64,000 bases of DNA from JADGNZ01 sp963715895 (GCA_963715895.1 OY970284.1:6014001-6078000); one strand, 5' to 3'; counted from the stretch's first letter, positions 8,959 to 18,829 are shown. Notes: a model not told the origin generated them from the sequence alone. Numbers and translations are program-made.

Positions 8959-8962
<4 letters not shown>
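6755..8962 (+). CDS. Molybdopterin oxidoreductase, nitrate-reductase-like catalytic subunit (three frame breaks)
   Basis: Restoring the frame gives 734 residues of the molybdopterin-guanine-dinucleotide family. An N-terminal 4Fe-4S site (CCFCGQQCG, closing CPKG) is followed by a likely Mo-ligand cysteine near residue 170 (NGRLCMVSAG), the position used in NapA/NasA-type reductases. A C-terminal molybdopterin-binding domain ends in VCAVRIRKA. No Tat signal is seen, so it is likely cytoplasmic-facing. Three single-base insertions break the frame near 7481, 8043 and 8872; each one restores conserved sequence when removed. Neighbours (cytochrome b, Fe-S subunit, Rieske, Fnr-type regulator, ric) support nitrate or related oxyanion reduction. 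Either a decaying gene or assembly errors. Confidence 0.82.
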
Positions 8963-9588
<626 letters not shown>

Positions 9589-9592
<4 letters not shown>

Positions 9593-10137
9593 TGACTCAC
9601 ACGAATCCCGATCAGCTCTCGGTCGCGCCGGACGGCAAGCCGTATCACGAGCAGCCGCAATGGAGAAACGACTTCCCGATCGACTGGCCGCAGGACGAGC
9701 TGGTGGCGCGCCGCGACTTCACCAAGTTCCTGGTGCTGACCAGCTTCGCCTTCGTTGTCGGACAGTTCTGGATCGCCTTCGAGAACTTCGCGCGAAAACG
9801 GCGCGGACGGCCTCCCATCCGGATGATCGCCAGGCTGGCCGCCGTTCCCGTCGGCAGCTCCGTCACCTTCGCCTATCCCGATGCTCACGATGACTGCGTG
9901 CTCGTTCGCACGGCCGCGGACCGTTTCGTCGCCTACAGCCAGAAGTGCACGCACCTGAGCTGCGCCGTGACGCCGCAGCTCGAGAAGAAATGTCTCTACT
10001 GTCCGTGCCACCACGGCTTTTTCGATCTCGCCACCGGCATACCGACCGCCGGCCCGCCGCGGCGTCCGCTGCCGAGCATCAGCCTGGAGATCCGCGACGG
10101 CGCCATCTACGCCACCGGCGTCGAGGTGCGTGCATGA
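9589..10137 (+). CDS. Rieske-domain protein of the nitrate-reductase-like complex
   Basis: A 182-residue protein with a membrane anchor at about residues 45-62 (FLVLTSFAFVVGQFWIAF) and a Rieske domain carrying CTHLSC and CPCHHG. It is distinct from the bc-complex Rieske at 1869-2330. Because it sits in the operon between the Fe-S subunit and a small membrane protein, it may be an extra quinol-side electron carrier of the same complex. Start at 9589 overlaps the Fe-S gene stop; ATG at 9592 is equally possible. Confidence 0.87.
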
Positions 10138-10358
10138 GGCGCGCATTCTCCCGCCAGCAGAAGATGACCATCGTCTTCGGCATCCTCTGCATCGTCCTCA
10201 TCATCGTCGTGCTGCAGCTCTGGCTTCTTACCGCCACGATGAACGCCTTCCTCGGCGGAGAAGAGGCGGTGATCATTCCGGCTGCCGTCGCCAGCATGGT
10301 CTGCCTTCTCCTCAACGCCGGGCTGCTCTGGTACGTGTATCAGATGGAGCGCCCGTGA
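10134..10358 (+). CDS. Small two-span membrane protein (DUF6755-like)
   Basis: A 74-residue protein with two membrane spans (residues ~14-34 and ~45-67), MNAFLGGEEA between them and a short basic N-terminus. It resembles small proteins of the DUF6755 type encoded beside molybdoenzyme operons; this recognition is from memory. Overlaps both neighbours by 4 bp (ATGA before, GTGA after). Possibly a structural subunit of the complex. Confidence 0.75.
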   Translation: MRRAFSRQQKMTIVFGILCIVLIIVVLQLWLLTATMNAFLGGEEAVIIPAAVASMVCLLLNAGLLWYVYQMERP

Positions 10359-11392
10359 GCACTTCGCGGATGGAAGCCATCCGGACGCTCCATCCAGCCT
10401 ACTTCGCGCTGGTCATGGCCACCGGCATCGTCTCCATAGCCGCCAAGCTGATGGGGATGAGCGTGATCGCACAGGCGCTGCTAATCATCAATGTCATCGC
10501 CTTCGTGTCGCTGGTGTTGCTGACGATCATTCGCATCGTGCGCTTCCCCCGCGACGTCTTCGCCGACCTCATCGATCATCAGCGCGGCGTCGGTTTCTTC
10601 ACGATGGTTGCGGCCACCAGCGTGCTCGGCTCGCAGATCGTCATCCTCATACAGAGCTACCGGATCGCGCTGGCGCTCTGGTTCGTGACGCTCGCGCTCT
10701 GGCTGTTCCTCATCTACGCCGTCTTCGCCGCGTTCACGGTGAAGGAGAGCAAGCCGCCGCTCGATCAGGGGATCAGCGGAGGGTGGCTGGTCGCGGTCGT
10801 GGCCACGGAGTCGGTGTCGACGCTGGCCTCGCTGATCGCGCCGGCGTTCCCGGCAAACGCTGAGGCATTGCTCTTCATCAGCCTTACGTTCTGGCTGTCC
10901 GGCGGAATGCTCTACATCTGGCTGATCTCGCTCATCTTCTACCGCTACACCTTCTTTCGATTCGCCCCGTCGGATCTGATGCCGCCGTACTGGATCAACA
11001 TGGGGGCGATGGCCATCTCCACGCTGGCCGGCACGCTGCTCATCGCCAATCAGGCCGGCTCGCCTCTCCTGCAGAAACTCGGGGCGTTCCTCTTCGGCTT
11101 CACGCTGTTCTTCTGGTCGACGGCCACCTGGTGGATCCCGATGCTGCTGATCCTCGGGTTCTGGCGTCACGTCTACAAACGCTTCCCGCTCTCGTACAGC
11201 CCGCTCTACTGGGGCGCCGTCTTTCCGCTCGGCATGTACACGGTCTGCACCTACCGGCTGGCGAAGGTTGCCGGACTCGATTTCCTGATGATGATCCCGC
11301 GCGTCTTTGTCTTCCTTGCGCTGGCGGCATGGGCGGTCACGGCGGTCGGTCTCGCCCGGGAGCTGGGCCGCGGCGTTCATTCGACCTCATGA
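10355..11392 (+). CDS. TDT/SLAC1-family transporter (TehA-like)
   Basis: A 345-residue protein with ten membrane spans. The N-terminus LHPAYFALVMATGIVSIAA is typical of the tellurite-resistance/dicarboxylate transporter (TehA, SLAC1) family of anion channels. In this operon it could move nitrate, nitrite or another anion substrate of the reductase; that is inference from context. It starts with GTG in a GTGA overlap and ends in an ATGA overlap with the regulator gene, so its output is tied to both neighbours. Confidence 0.85.
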   Translation: MSTSRMEAIRTLHPAYFALVMATGIVSIAAKLMGMSVIAQALLIINVIAFVSLVLLTIIRIVRFPRDVFADLIDHQRGVGFFTMVAATSVLGSQIVILIQSYRIALALWFVTLALWLFLIYAVFAAFTVKESKPPLDQGISGGWLVAVVATESVSTLASLIAPAFPANAEALLFISLTFWLSGGMLYIWLISLIFYRYTFFRFAPSDLMPPYWINMGAMAISTLAGTLLIANQAGSPLLQKLGAFLFGFTLFFWSTATWWIPMLLILGFWRHVYKRFPLSYSPLYWGAVFPLGMYTVCTYRLAKVAGLDFLMMIPRVFVFLALAAWAVTAVGLARELGRGVHSTS

Positions 11393-12072
11393 CCATCCAG
11401 CCGCGCGTTCCGTTCGATCTGATCCCGCTCCTGGCGACGCTGAAACCGGACGACCGCGCCGCCATCGAACCGCTGTGCCACATGCAGGGATACGAAAAGG
11501 GTGAGGTGATTTTCCGCGAGGGCGATCCCGCGGATCGCATTCACTTCATCTACGCCGGGCGCGTGAAGATCGTGAAGACCGCCGGCACGCGCGACGTCAT
11601 CATCGAGATCCTCGGTCCTGGTGAACAGGCCGGCGCCGCGGCAGCGTTCGAACGGCGACCCTTCCCCGCCACCGCCATCGCCCTCGAGCCGGCCGGCATC
11701 GTCTCGATTCCGGAACGGGAATTCTTCGCGCTCCTCGAACACCGCCCGCAGATGATCCGCAGCGTGCTGTACGGGCTGACGATGCGCCTGATGATGGTGA
11801 ACAAACGGCTGGCCGACATGACCGGAACCGCCGAATCGAAAGCGGCCCGGCTTTTCCTCACACTCACCGACCGCCTCGGCGAACGCAACGGGGAGAGCGC
11901 ATTCATTCCGCTTGCGCTGGCACGCCAGGAAGTGGCCGATCTGCTCGGGATCACGCTCGAGACCGCAATCCGCCTCATGAGCCGCTGGCAGAAAGAGGAT
12001 CTCGTGCGCACCGAGAAGGACGGATTCACGATTCCCGACGTCGAGTCGCTGCGGACCATCAGCCGCGCCTGA
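11389..12072 (+). CDS. Crp/Fnr-family transcriptional regulator
   Basis: A 227-residue regulator: cyclic-nucleotide-binding-like sensor domain (residues ~10-125), dimer helix, then a winged helix-turn-helix with ARQEVADLLGITLETAIRLMSR (abridged) near 180-205. The Fnr-type N-terminal cysteine cluster is absent, so it is unlikely to bind 4Fe-4S. A DNR/NnrR-like haem or NO sensor is possible. Last gene of the reductase operon. Matching palindromes before this operon and before ric suggest it controls both. Confidence 0.87.
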   Translation: MTIQPRVPFDLIPLLATLKPDDRAAIEPLCHMQGYEKGEVIFREGDPADRIHFIYAGRVKIVKTAGTRDVIIEILGPGEQAGAAAAFERRPFPATAIALEPAGIVSIPEREFFALLEHRPQMIRSVLYGLTMRLMMVNKRLADMTGTAESKAARLFLTLTDRLGERNGESAFIPLALARQEVADLLGITLETAIRLMSRWQKEDLVRTEKDGFTIPDVESLRTISRA

Positions 12073-12088
12073 AAAACCCGCCTTTCGT

Positions 12089-12102
12089 ATGACGGAAGTC
12101 AT
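12089..12102 (+). promoter_or_regulatory. Crp/Fnr-type operator upstream of ric
   Basis: A perfect palindrome ATGAC-GGAA-GTCAT preceded by CTTTCGT, 50 bp before the ric ATG. It matches the site at 5638-5651 in both half-sites and the upstream flank, the best evidence in the window for a shared regulon. Confidence 0.6.
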
Positions 12103-12152
12103 CCCCTTCGCGGATACCGATTCCTACACTGTTCTTCAGTAAGGAGACCAAA

Positions 12153-12908
12153 ATGCAAACACAACCGAACACGATCGCCGAGCTCGCCGTGGCCATGCCG
12201 CGCGCCATCGGAACGCTGGACAAGCTTGGAATCGACTACTGCTGCAACGGCGCACAGAGCATCGCCGAGGCCTGCAATCGCGCCGGAATCACCGCCGAGG
12301 AACTGCTTGCGTTGATCCCCGCGACCGCGACTTCCACGGAGGTCGACTGGACGGCCGAGCCGGTGTCCGCGCTCATCCGGTTCATCGTCCACACCCACCA
12401 CGACTACACGCGCACGACCCTGGCGACGCTGCAGCACCTGGCGACGAAAGTGCGCGAACGCCACGGGCCGAATCACACGGAGCTGTCCGACGTGGAGAGG
12501 CTCGTACACCAGCTCGCGTCCGATCTGTTGCCTCACATGCTGAAGGAAGAACAGGTGCTGTTCCCCTACATCGCCAACGTGGAAGAGTCGGCGATGCTGG
12601 CCAAAGAGCCGCCGATGCCGTTCTTCGGAACAGCGCGCAATCCCATCCGGGCCATGATGATGGAGCACGAGGCAGCCGGCGAGATCCTCGTCCAGATCCG
12701 TGCGCTGACGGCGCACTACACGCTACCGCCCGAGGCCTGCACGAGCTTCCATGCCCTCTACGCAAACCTGCAGGAGATCGAGACAGACCTGCACCGCCAC
12801 ATCCATCTCGAGAACAACATCCTCTTCCCGAAGGCGATCGAGACGGAGGAAGCGGCGAGGACGTCCGAGGTACCGGCATTCGCCGACAACTGCTGCGGTC
12901 ACAAGTAG
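12153..12908 (+). CDS. ric: Iron-sulfur cluster repair di-iron protein
   Basis: A 251-residue ScdA/YtfE/RIC-type protein that repairs Fe-S clusters damaged by nitric oxide or peroxide. The N-terminal ScdA domain has the DYCCNG motif (residues ~29-34). The C-terminal hemerythrin-like domain carries spaced histidines and glutamates for the di-iron site (HTHHDYTR, HMLKEE, MMEHEAAG, HIHLENNILFP). Length matches the family. Preceded by AAGGAG and a palindromic operator shared with the reductase operon, which links it to NO formed during nitrate or nitrite reduction. Confidence 0.93.
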   Translation: MQTQPNTIAELAVAMPRAIGTLDKLGIDYCCNGAQSIAEACNRAGITAEELLALIPATATSTEVDWTAEPVSALIRFIVHTHHDYTRTTLATLQHLATKVRERHGPNHTELSDVERLVHQLASDLLPHMLKEEQVLFPYIANVEESAMLAKEPPMPFFGTARNPIRAMMMEHEAAGEILVQIRALTAHYTLPPEACTSFHALYANLQEIETDLHRHIHLENNILFPKAIETEEAARTSEVPAFADNCCGHK

Positions 12909-12925
12909 CGGAAACGAACAACGGC

Positions 12926-12959
12926 ATCTCCGCGTTTGTCTGGGGACATACGCGGAGAT
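12926..12959. terminator. Convergent hairpin between ric and thioredoxin-like gene
   Basis: ATCTCCGCGT (12926-12935) pairs with ACGCGGAGAT (12950-12959), a 10-bp stem with a 14-nt loop in the gap between two converging genes. No strong T-run follows, so termination may be only partly intrinsic. Confidence 0.5.
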
Positions 12960-12960
12960 C

Positions 12961-13533
12961 TCACCGGGTATCGTGACTTTTGCCGCCTACCGCTCCTTCC
13001 TTGAGCAGCCCGTCAATCATCGCGCGCAGCGAGTCCGCGTCCTCCAATCCAGGGTTTCCGCCCGCACCGCCGCTGGCGGCACGAATCCTGCCCGCGCGAT
13101 CGATCACGATCATTTGCGGAATGTTCAAAATCTCTTTGCCCGTGCGGCCCAGATAGCGATCCACCTCGGATTTGGCCGCATAACCAACCGGATACGTGAG
13201 CTTGAGCTCGTTCACCAGGGCCGGGATCAGCCGCCCGCTGGCACCGCCACCGTTGGGCGGATCGAAAACGATCCCCACCGGTTGGAAACCACGCGCACCC
13301 AGCTCGCTGTTGAGCTTGTTCAGGGTACCGGCGACACGGAGGCAATGATTGGACTGAATGAAGAGAAACTCGATGACCACTACTTTCCCCCGGAGGCTGG
13401 AGAGAGGGATTGTTTCTCCCGACGGCTCGGCGATATTGAGCTCGGGCGATTGGCGCGGAACAGCGGGCGGCGGCGCCGCCATGGCGAAGCCGGCCAACGT
13501 GAGAACCATGATGAGGCAGATGAGGGTTCGCAT
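12961..13533 (-). CDS. Exported thioredoxin-fold protein lacking the first active-site cysteine
   Basis: A 190-residue TlpA/AhpC-TSA-like protein with a signal peptide (residues 1-19, GFAMA-A). The fold is seen in VVVIEFLFIQSNHCLRV, where a CxxC redox site is expected, but here the first position is serine (SNHC). GIVFDPPNGG and IPQMIVIDRAGRI support the fold. With one cysteine it could act as a binding or peroxidase-type protein rather than a disulfide reductase. It is last in the multicopper oxidase operon. The start at 13533 fits the signal peptide; an upstream in-frame ATG adds nothing conserved. Confidence 0.8.
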   Translation of the reverse strand: MRTLICLIMVLTLAGFAMAAPPPAVPRQSPELNIAEPSGETIPLSSLRGKVVVIEFLFIQSNHCLRVAGTLNKLNSELGARGFQPVGIVFDPPNGGGASGRLIPALVNELKLTYPVGYAAKSEVDRYLGRTGKEILNIPQMIVIDRAGRIRAASGGAGGNPGLEDADSLRAMIDGLLKEGAVGGKSHDTR

Positions 13534-13559
13534 AGCGTGAATCCCTGAAGACATAAAGG

Positions 13560-14903
13560 TTAAACGTCCTTCCATTTCTCAGCGATGCGCTGCACCATGG
13601 CCGCGGCCTCGCGGCTGGCGTCCTCAGGGCTCTTTTCACGTTTCACGACGCTCAAGAACATCCTGGGGATCACAAACTTGTTGAACGTCTCCATGAAAGC
13701 CGGGGTCGCGTATCCCGGTACACCGAGATTGTGCGTCCACTGCAGCGCGTCTTTCAACTCCCTGTTCTTGTACGGGGGGTCGCTCCTGGGATCATTCTCC
13801 AGCCTCACGATGAAATCGGGCAGTGTCTTCTGGTAGATGGGAAGGTTACAGCCCTTGCTTTGCTCGTAACCGATCTTCGCGCTGTCCACGAGATCGATCA
13901 GGAACTGTTTCGCGTCCTCTGGATTCTGCGCGAACTTCCAAATAGAGGAACAGTTCGTGATGTGAGGAGCGGCTACAATTCCAGCCCCGGCTGTTCCTAA
14001 CAGTGGAGGCTGAATCAAGATCTTTTTTGCGACTTCGGGGTCCTTTTGTTCCGCGGCGCGCAACAGGCTTATGGCGTTGACGCTGCAGGAGGTCTTGCGT
14101 GCCAGCATGGCTTTGACGTTGTCGGACGGGCCCCATCGAAGCTGGTCGGGTGTTCCAGTCTCCTCATACAATAACCTCACGTACTTGAGGGCCTCGGTCG
14201 TACGCGCACCGTCTAGCATGACTTTGCCGTGAACGTTCAAAACCGCTCCCCCGAAAGCAACCAGGATTGTATGCAATGTGATGTTGCCTTCCAGAGTGGG
14301 TGTCATCGCCAGGCCGCAAGAGGCACCGAGTTTTTCGCGTATCCTCTTCCCTCCGCTGCGCAAGCTACCGTAGTGCAGCGGGCCCAAAGGCATACCGGCC
14401 TCCGCCCAGTAGTCGCCGAAGTAATGGAAGGGGGCCGGAATCCAGGAATCGCAGAATGCAAAGTACTGGCGTTCCTTCACATAAAACGTCGAGCGGTGCG
14501 CAAGTTTGTTGATGACGCCGACTTTGAGCCGAAGCGCCTGATAAATCTCACTGTGATCGATGACGTACTTGCAAAACTCGGCAGGTGGCCATGGAAACAT
14601 CATCACGTCGTGGCCCTGGCCTCGTCTGACCTCCTCTGATGCGAGCTGGTGGATCTGCTCGGCCGGAATCCGATCCACGATCACGTTGACGTCATGCTGC
14701 CGGCCCCACTCGTTTGTCATACGTTCGAACCAGAGGTCGAACTCCGGAACGAAATGCGCCCACCTGGCGATTCTGAGTGTTCTTTGGCTTGCCAGAGCGC
14801 GGGAAGGGAAAGCAAAGAAAGGCCCAGCGGCTGCCGATACTGCCGCGAACTTGAGAAACTCCCGGCGAGATTGTTTCAACGACGTTCCCAAAATGAACAG
14901 CAC
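13560..14903 (-). CDS. Tat-exported family 1 solute-binding protein
   Basis: A 447-residue periplasmic binding protein of ABC transporters (SBP_bac_1 type). It starts with a twin-arginine signal (QSRREFLKFAAVSAAAG, residues ~11-27), then a substrate-binding fold (WAHFVPEFDLWFERMTNEW, then IPAEQIHQLASEEVRRGQGHD). The predicted start is GTG at 14903. No permease or ATPase gene is next to it, so it may work with a distant transporter or have another role in the copper-linked operon. The ligand is unknown; the family is often sugar- or polyol-binding. Confidence 0.83.
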   Translation of the reverse strand: MLFILGTSLKQSRREFLKFAAVSAAAGPFFAFPSRALASQRTLRIARWAHFVPEFDLWFERMTNEWGRQHDVNVIVDRIPAEQIHQLASEEVRRGQGHDVMMFPWPPAEFCKYVIDHSEIYQALRLKVGVINKLAHRSTFYVKERQYFAFCDSWIPAPFHYFGDYWAEAGMPLGPLHYGSLRSGGKRIREKLGASCGLAMTPTLEGNITLHTILVAFGGAVLNVHGKVMLDGARTTEALKYVRLLYEETGTPDQLRWGPSDNVKAMLARKTSCSVNAISLLRAAEQKDPEVAKKILIQPPLLGTAGAGIVAAPHITNCSSIWKFAQNPEDAKQFLIDLVDSAKIGYEQSKGCNLPIYQKTLPDFIVRLENDPRSDPPYKNRELKDALQWTHNLGVPGYATPAFMETFNKFVIPRMFLSVVKREKSPEDASREAAAMVQRIAEKWKDV

Positions 14904-14975
14904 CGGCCCCCGCAGGGAAAACTCGCTTGCCAGGGGCCGGCCGTCTGGTTTTTGACTTTCCTCCGTTAGACGTCG

Positions 14976-16187
14976 TTAATTGCTCGCCGCGGCCGCGTTC
15001 ACTTGGGCTTGCTGTGACGGGGTCAAGGTGAGCTCGCTGCAGAAACCCCCGAATAGCTGCAGACAGGCGAAGTTTTGATTGAACCGCTGATCGACCGGCG
15101 TGCCAGAAGGACGGCGAACCGTGTCAAGGAACGCATCGGATGCGATCGCTCCCGCTCTGGGGTCAGGAATGGCGGGACAGATCAACCAGATCGCTCCGTT
15201 GTCGGCTCCGCCGGTGTCGAGTTGGCCTTCGTTCATGCAGCCAGGGTTGGGCGGATCGGGGAATCCTGGGCCGAGCGGCTGTGCGCCGACATCCGTCCCT
15301 TCCAGGAAGTTGAGCTCATTGGCAGTAAGAACGTTAGGAGTTCCATCCAGGCCAGTGCCATGCATGATTGCCAACTGGTGCAACATTGCCGTGCACTGCG
15401 CGGTCGGCTGGATGTGCCCGGCTTGATCACCAATCGAATTCTGGTTGAACCAGAAGTAGGTGAGCACCCACATCCCTAACAGATCGTCACAGAAATAGCC
15501 GAACGGACTATCCGTCGGGGTTCCCGAGACGATACCCAACGGATCGTTACCATCACTGCCGTCGATGGCGTTGCGGTTCGTGGCGAAGCGCCAGTCCTGC
15601 CTCAGTTGTGGGGTGGCGACGCTGGTCACCGGGAAGCATGGAGTCCCGTGAGGCAACGTGGAATCTCCCATCGTGCCACAAGGTGTAGGAGCGATGCGTC
15701 CGCCCTGAATGGTCTGTTTCAGCGCGGCGTAGCCTTCGAAGTGGCCAACGATGTCCTCCATCGCGATGCCCCGGGCGTTGCCCGCGCCTCCGGACTGGTT
15801 CGCGGAATTGAAGAAATTCTGGTTGAGCACAAACGCGATGATGGAAATGAACTCGTTCGCCGTACCGGTACCGTCGTCCGGGTAACCGCCCGTGGTGGCC
15901 AGAATACGAATGTTCTTGCGAGTGGGATCGCTATTGGAATTGTCCACGAGCCAGTTCGGCTGGTTGGGATTCCGTGCCGGAGGACCAAACTGCCGGAAAA
16001 GACCGAAGCGCCCCGCCGCTGTCTGGTCCAACCGCGCCACGTCGATGCCATTGGCCCCGTAGAACGCGTCGTTGAAATCGAAGGGCGGCGGATTGATGTT
16101 TTGCTGAGCTGTCAGCTCGGGAGCAGCTAGCAGCGCCACCGCCGCCAGCGTCAGAAAAAGCGAAGCATGCATTCGTAAGCTCTTCAT
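14976..16187 (-). CDS. Secreted protein of unknown function in the multicopper oxidase operon
   Basis: A 403-residue protein with a signal peptide (residues 1-28, ELTAQ) and no family I can name. It is rich in asparagine, glycine and proline. Several cysteines (PCGTMGD, TPCFPV, FCDDLLG, NPGCMNEG, CPAIPDP, ACLQLFGGFC) suggest disulfides and an extracellular fold. Start at 16187 is supported by GGAGGAAGG. It begins 13 bp after the SCO1 gene and presumably helps the oxidase or is its product-handling partner. Confidence 0.75.
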   Translation of the reverse strand: MKSLRMHASLFLTLAAVALLAAPELTAQQNINPPPFDFNDAFYGANGIDVARLDQTAAGRFGLFRQFGPPARNPNQPNWLVDNSNSDPTRKNIRILATTGGYPDDGTGTANEFISIIAFVLNQNFFNSANQSGGAGNARGIAMEDIVGHFEGYAALKQTIQGGRIAPTPCGTMGDSTLPHGTPCFPVTSVATPQLRQDWRFATNRNAIDGSDGNDPLGIVSGTPTDSPFGYFCDDLLGMWVLTYFWFNQNSIGDQAGHIQPTAQCTAMLHQLAIMHGTGLDGTPNVLTANELNFLEGTDVGAQPLGPGFPDPPNPGCMNEGQLDTGGADNGAIWLICPAIPDPRAGAIASDAFLDTVRRPSGTPVDQRFNQNFACLQLFGGFCSELTLTPSQQAQVNAAAASN

Positions 16188-16200
16188 CACCTTCCTCCGG

Positions 16201-16863
16201 TCAGGACGGCTGAATTCGATTCTGCTCCGGATGCAACATCCAGGAGACAGACTCGGCAATGAAGTCAGCGTGGGCCATCCCTGGACACGCTGCCCACAAC
16301 ATCAGTGGCTCGTTGCCATAGCGGATGTTCCCGATATGCTGGGTCTTGTCCTTATCAACGAGTGGATTGGGATAACTGAACCCGATGCCTTTGCGGACTC
16401 TTTCCAGGTCCTGGGGCTTGCCGGTGAGAAACGTCCAGCCTGGCTTGGCGTCGTGCATTTCCCGGAATTGACGGATGGCATCGACCGTGTCTTCTTCCGG
16501 CTTCAGCGTCAATGAGTACATGAAGAGCCGCTTGTTGAGGTCCGCGGCCACCCGCTCCTGCACTCTGGAAAGATTGGCCATCACCATCGGGCAGATTTCA
16601 TCGCACCTGGCGAAGAAGAAGTTCATGGTGACGATCCTGCCCTTGACCAGGTCGTCATAGAACATCACTCGCTTGCCCTCGTGCGTGTACAGAGGAACGT
16701 TGGGGAAATGCATGCGCTGGATGCGCTGACGGGCCCGATCCGACGCCGTCGCCCCGAGTCCCATGCCGGGTGCTTTTTCCGTGATGCCGGCGACAGCCGT
16801 TGCCGCCGCGGCAAGGGGGGCCATCGCCGTCCAGCCCAATAGTTTTCTTCTCGAGATGTCCAT
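16201..16863 (-). CDS. SCO1/SenC-family copper-handling protein
   Basis: A 220-residue thioredoxin-fold protein with a Tat-like signal (ISRRKLLGWTAMAPLAAAATA). The SCO copper site CDEIC is near residues 79-83 (FFARCDEICPMVMANL). The third copper ligand may be a histidine near residues 173-178 (DKTQHIGNIRY). It delivers copper or keeps cysteines reduced for cuproenzymes; the multicopper oxidase 19 bp upstream is the obvious client. Start at 16863 follows GGAGAC. Confidence 0.88.
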   Translation of the reverse strand: MDISRRKLLGWTAMAPLAAAATAVAGITEKAPGMGLGATASDRARQRIQRMHFPNVPLYTHEGKRVMFYDDLVKGRIVTMNFFFARCDEICPMVMANLSRVQERVAADLNKRLFMYSLTLKPEEDTVDAIRQFREMHDAKPGWTFLTGKPQDLERVRKGIGFSYPNPLVDKDKTQHIGNIRYGNEPLMLWAACPGMAHADFIAESVSWMLHPEQNRIQPS

Positions 16864-16882
16864 GGCTCCGGTCTCCTTTCTT

Positions 16883-18829
16883 CTATGGCACTCGAACGTC
16901 GTCGCCCTGGGCCACGACATGCCAGAGCGCCATCATGGCGTGGTCCTCGTGTACCACGTTGTGGCAATGGATGGGATATTTGCCGAGCCAGTCACGGAAG
17001 CGGAAGAAGAGCTGAACGCGCTCGTTGGGGTGCAGTTGCGTCACGTCTTTGCGTCCTTTGTCCGCCGGCAGCGTCGGTGCAGCCCGGTTGCGGCTCAGGA
17101 TCTGGTGCTCTTCCAGATGGATGTGAATCGGATGCGTCCAGTCTCCGCTGAGGTTCATCAGCAGCCACTGCTCCACGGAGTTCTGCTGGACGGCAAAGCG
17201 GAATTGATTGCAATCCATGAACTGACCGTTGATGGACCATTGACCATTCAAACGATCGAACTTAAAGGTCCGGGTGATTCGCGGATCCACATTGGTGCTG
17301 GGCAATTGATAGAAGGTGGGATTCGTGGCCGGATCGACGCTGTGGTCGGCGACGGCGGTTCCGCTCACCCGGAACTGCAACAGCAGGTTGCCCGCGCCCG
17401 CGGGGAGAATCTGAGGAACGGTCATGCCCAGATTGGCGCTGCACTCCTGCGAGGTGTTGCCGGGGCCGAAGTTGTCGACCGGGCCCTGCCCATTGAGCTG
17501 ATTCAGGCGGTTCTCCAGATAGATGGTCTTGCCGGCGAAGGGCCTGAAGTCGATAATCACTTCCACGCGCTCGGCAGGGCCGATGCGCACGCTGGTGATC
17601 TGAACAGGATTCGGAAGGAGATTGCCGTCCGTGCCGATCAGCCAGTACGGATTGGCATTGCTCGTGTGGTTCAGGTCCGTCAGGAAAAATTCGTAGAAAC
17701 GCGACGGGCCGGTATCGAGCAGGCGGAAGCGGTACCGGCGCGGCTGAACCTCGAAGAAGGGCTGGATCTTGCCGTTGACCAGGAATTTGTCGCCCAGGAT
17801 GCCGTCCAGGTTGAAGAGATCGAAGACCAGGTCGCCAGTTTCCGGGTCATAGACCTTGTCGTTGAACGCCAGCGGAATGTCATACTGCGGAAAGCTGGGA
17901 AGATGGAATCCGCTGCCTTCGTCGCCGGTATCGAACTGGTTGAAGAGGCAATAGAAGCCGATCAATCCCTTGTAGGTGTTCTGCGACGTGAAATCGACGC
18001 GGTGGTCGTGATACCAGAGCGTACTGAGAGATTCGTTGATATCGCCTTGTGGAGCGTGGTCGGAATTGAATCCCGCCAGCACGTTTGGATAATACTGATC
18101 GCAGAAGTGACCGGGACCGTAAAAGTCGCAGGGATTCCCGTCACTCTCGGAAGGGTTATGCGCGTTGTGCAGGTGCGTCGTGACGGACGGGAGTCCGAAA
18201 CCGGTATTGTTCACCTGCGTTACCGCGGGGAGTGAATTGATGTTGCGGGTGAGCTGAGGACTGCCGTAGAACGCGCGATACGTGGGTCCCGGGCTGCGTG
18301 TTCCGGTACCGTCGTCATAGCCCCAAATCGTTTGCTGAGGCAGATCGGGCGACTGCCTGGTCGTAAACTGCCTCTGGTTGAACTGGTAGAGCGTCCCTGG
18401 AACCACCGGAAACCGGACGGGATCGATCTGTGGGGCCTGGAACGGGGCCGCGCGCACCTCCCCCGCCCCGGTGTTCGGGTTTTCGGTTGGCGCGGGGCTC
18501 AGGTGGTTCACACTGCGGGCAAGCGGCATGACCACGAGAGGCTCGACAAACGCCCTGGTTGGCGGGCTTGCCGTCTGATTGCTGGGGAGGCAGAGCTGGT
18601 TCGTTCCCGGGCTGTTATTGGATCCTGAGCTCGGAGGGTTCGTCTGGGCGCGAGCGCTCAACCCTCCCTGCACGACCAGCATCCCCCCTGCTGTCAACAA
18701 CCCCATCTTGAAAAGGGAACGCCGGCTTGTCAGGCCGGCCGCGATCAATTCACGCCGGTTCTTCGCCGCATTGATCATCTCGCGATAGCGCGCCCTGGAG
18801 ACCTTTTCGCCGAATACATTGAAGTACAT
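16883..18829 (-). CDS. Multicopper oxidase
   Basis: A 648-residue cupredoxin-repeat oxidase with all four copper boxes: THLHNAH, WYHDH, HPIHIHLEEH and HCHNVVHEDHAMM. The last carries the type 1 copper Cys-His and a Met axial ligand. A Tat-type signal (TSRRSLFKMGLLTAGG, residues ~34-49) lies behind a longer leader, so export folded with copper is likely. It oxidises phenolics or metals (Mn, Cu or Fe) with oxygen; the substrate is not evident. AGGAGGCGGGG precedes the ATG. First gene of a five-gene operon with SCO1. Confidence 0.92.
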   Translation of the reverse strand: MYFNVFGEKVSRARYREMINAAKNRRELIAAGLTSRRSLFKMGLLTAGGMLVVQGGLSARAQTNPPSSGSNNSPGTNQLCLPSNQTASPPTRAFVEPLVVMPLARSVNHLSPAPTENPNTGAGEVRAAPFQAPQIDPVRFPVVPGTLYQFNQRQFTTRQSPDLPQQTIWGYDDGTGTRSPGPTYRAFYGSPQLTRNINSLPAVTQVNNTGFGLPSVTTHLHNAHNPSESDGNPCDFYGPGHFCDQYYPNVLAGFNSDHAPQGDINESLSTLWYHDHRVDFTSQNTYKGLIGFYCLFNQFDTGDEGSGFHLPSFPQYDIPLAFNDKVYDPETGDLVFDLFNLDGILGDKFLVNGKIQPFFEVQPRRYRFRLLDTGPSRFYEFFLTDLNHTSNANPYWLIGTDGNLLPNPVQITSVRIGPAERVEVIIDFRPFAGKTIYLENRLNQLNGQGPVDNFGPGNTSQECSANLGMTVPQILPAGAGNLLLQFRVSGTAVADHSVDPATNPTFYQLPSTNVDPRITRTFKFDRLNGQWSINGQFMDCNQFRFAVQQNSVEQWLLMNLSGDWTHPIHIHLEEHQILSRNRAAPTLPADKGRKDVTQLHPNERVQLFFRFRDWLGKYPIHCHNVVHEDHAMMALWHVVAQGDDVRVP

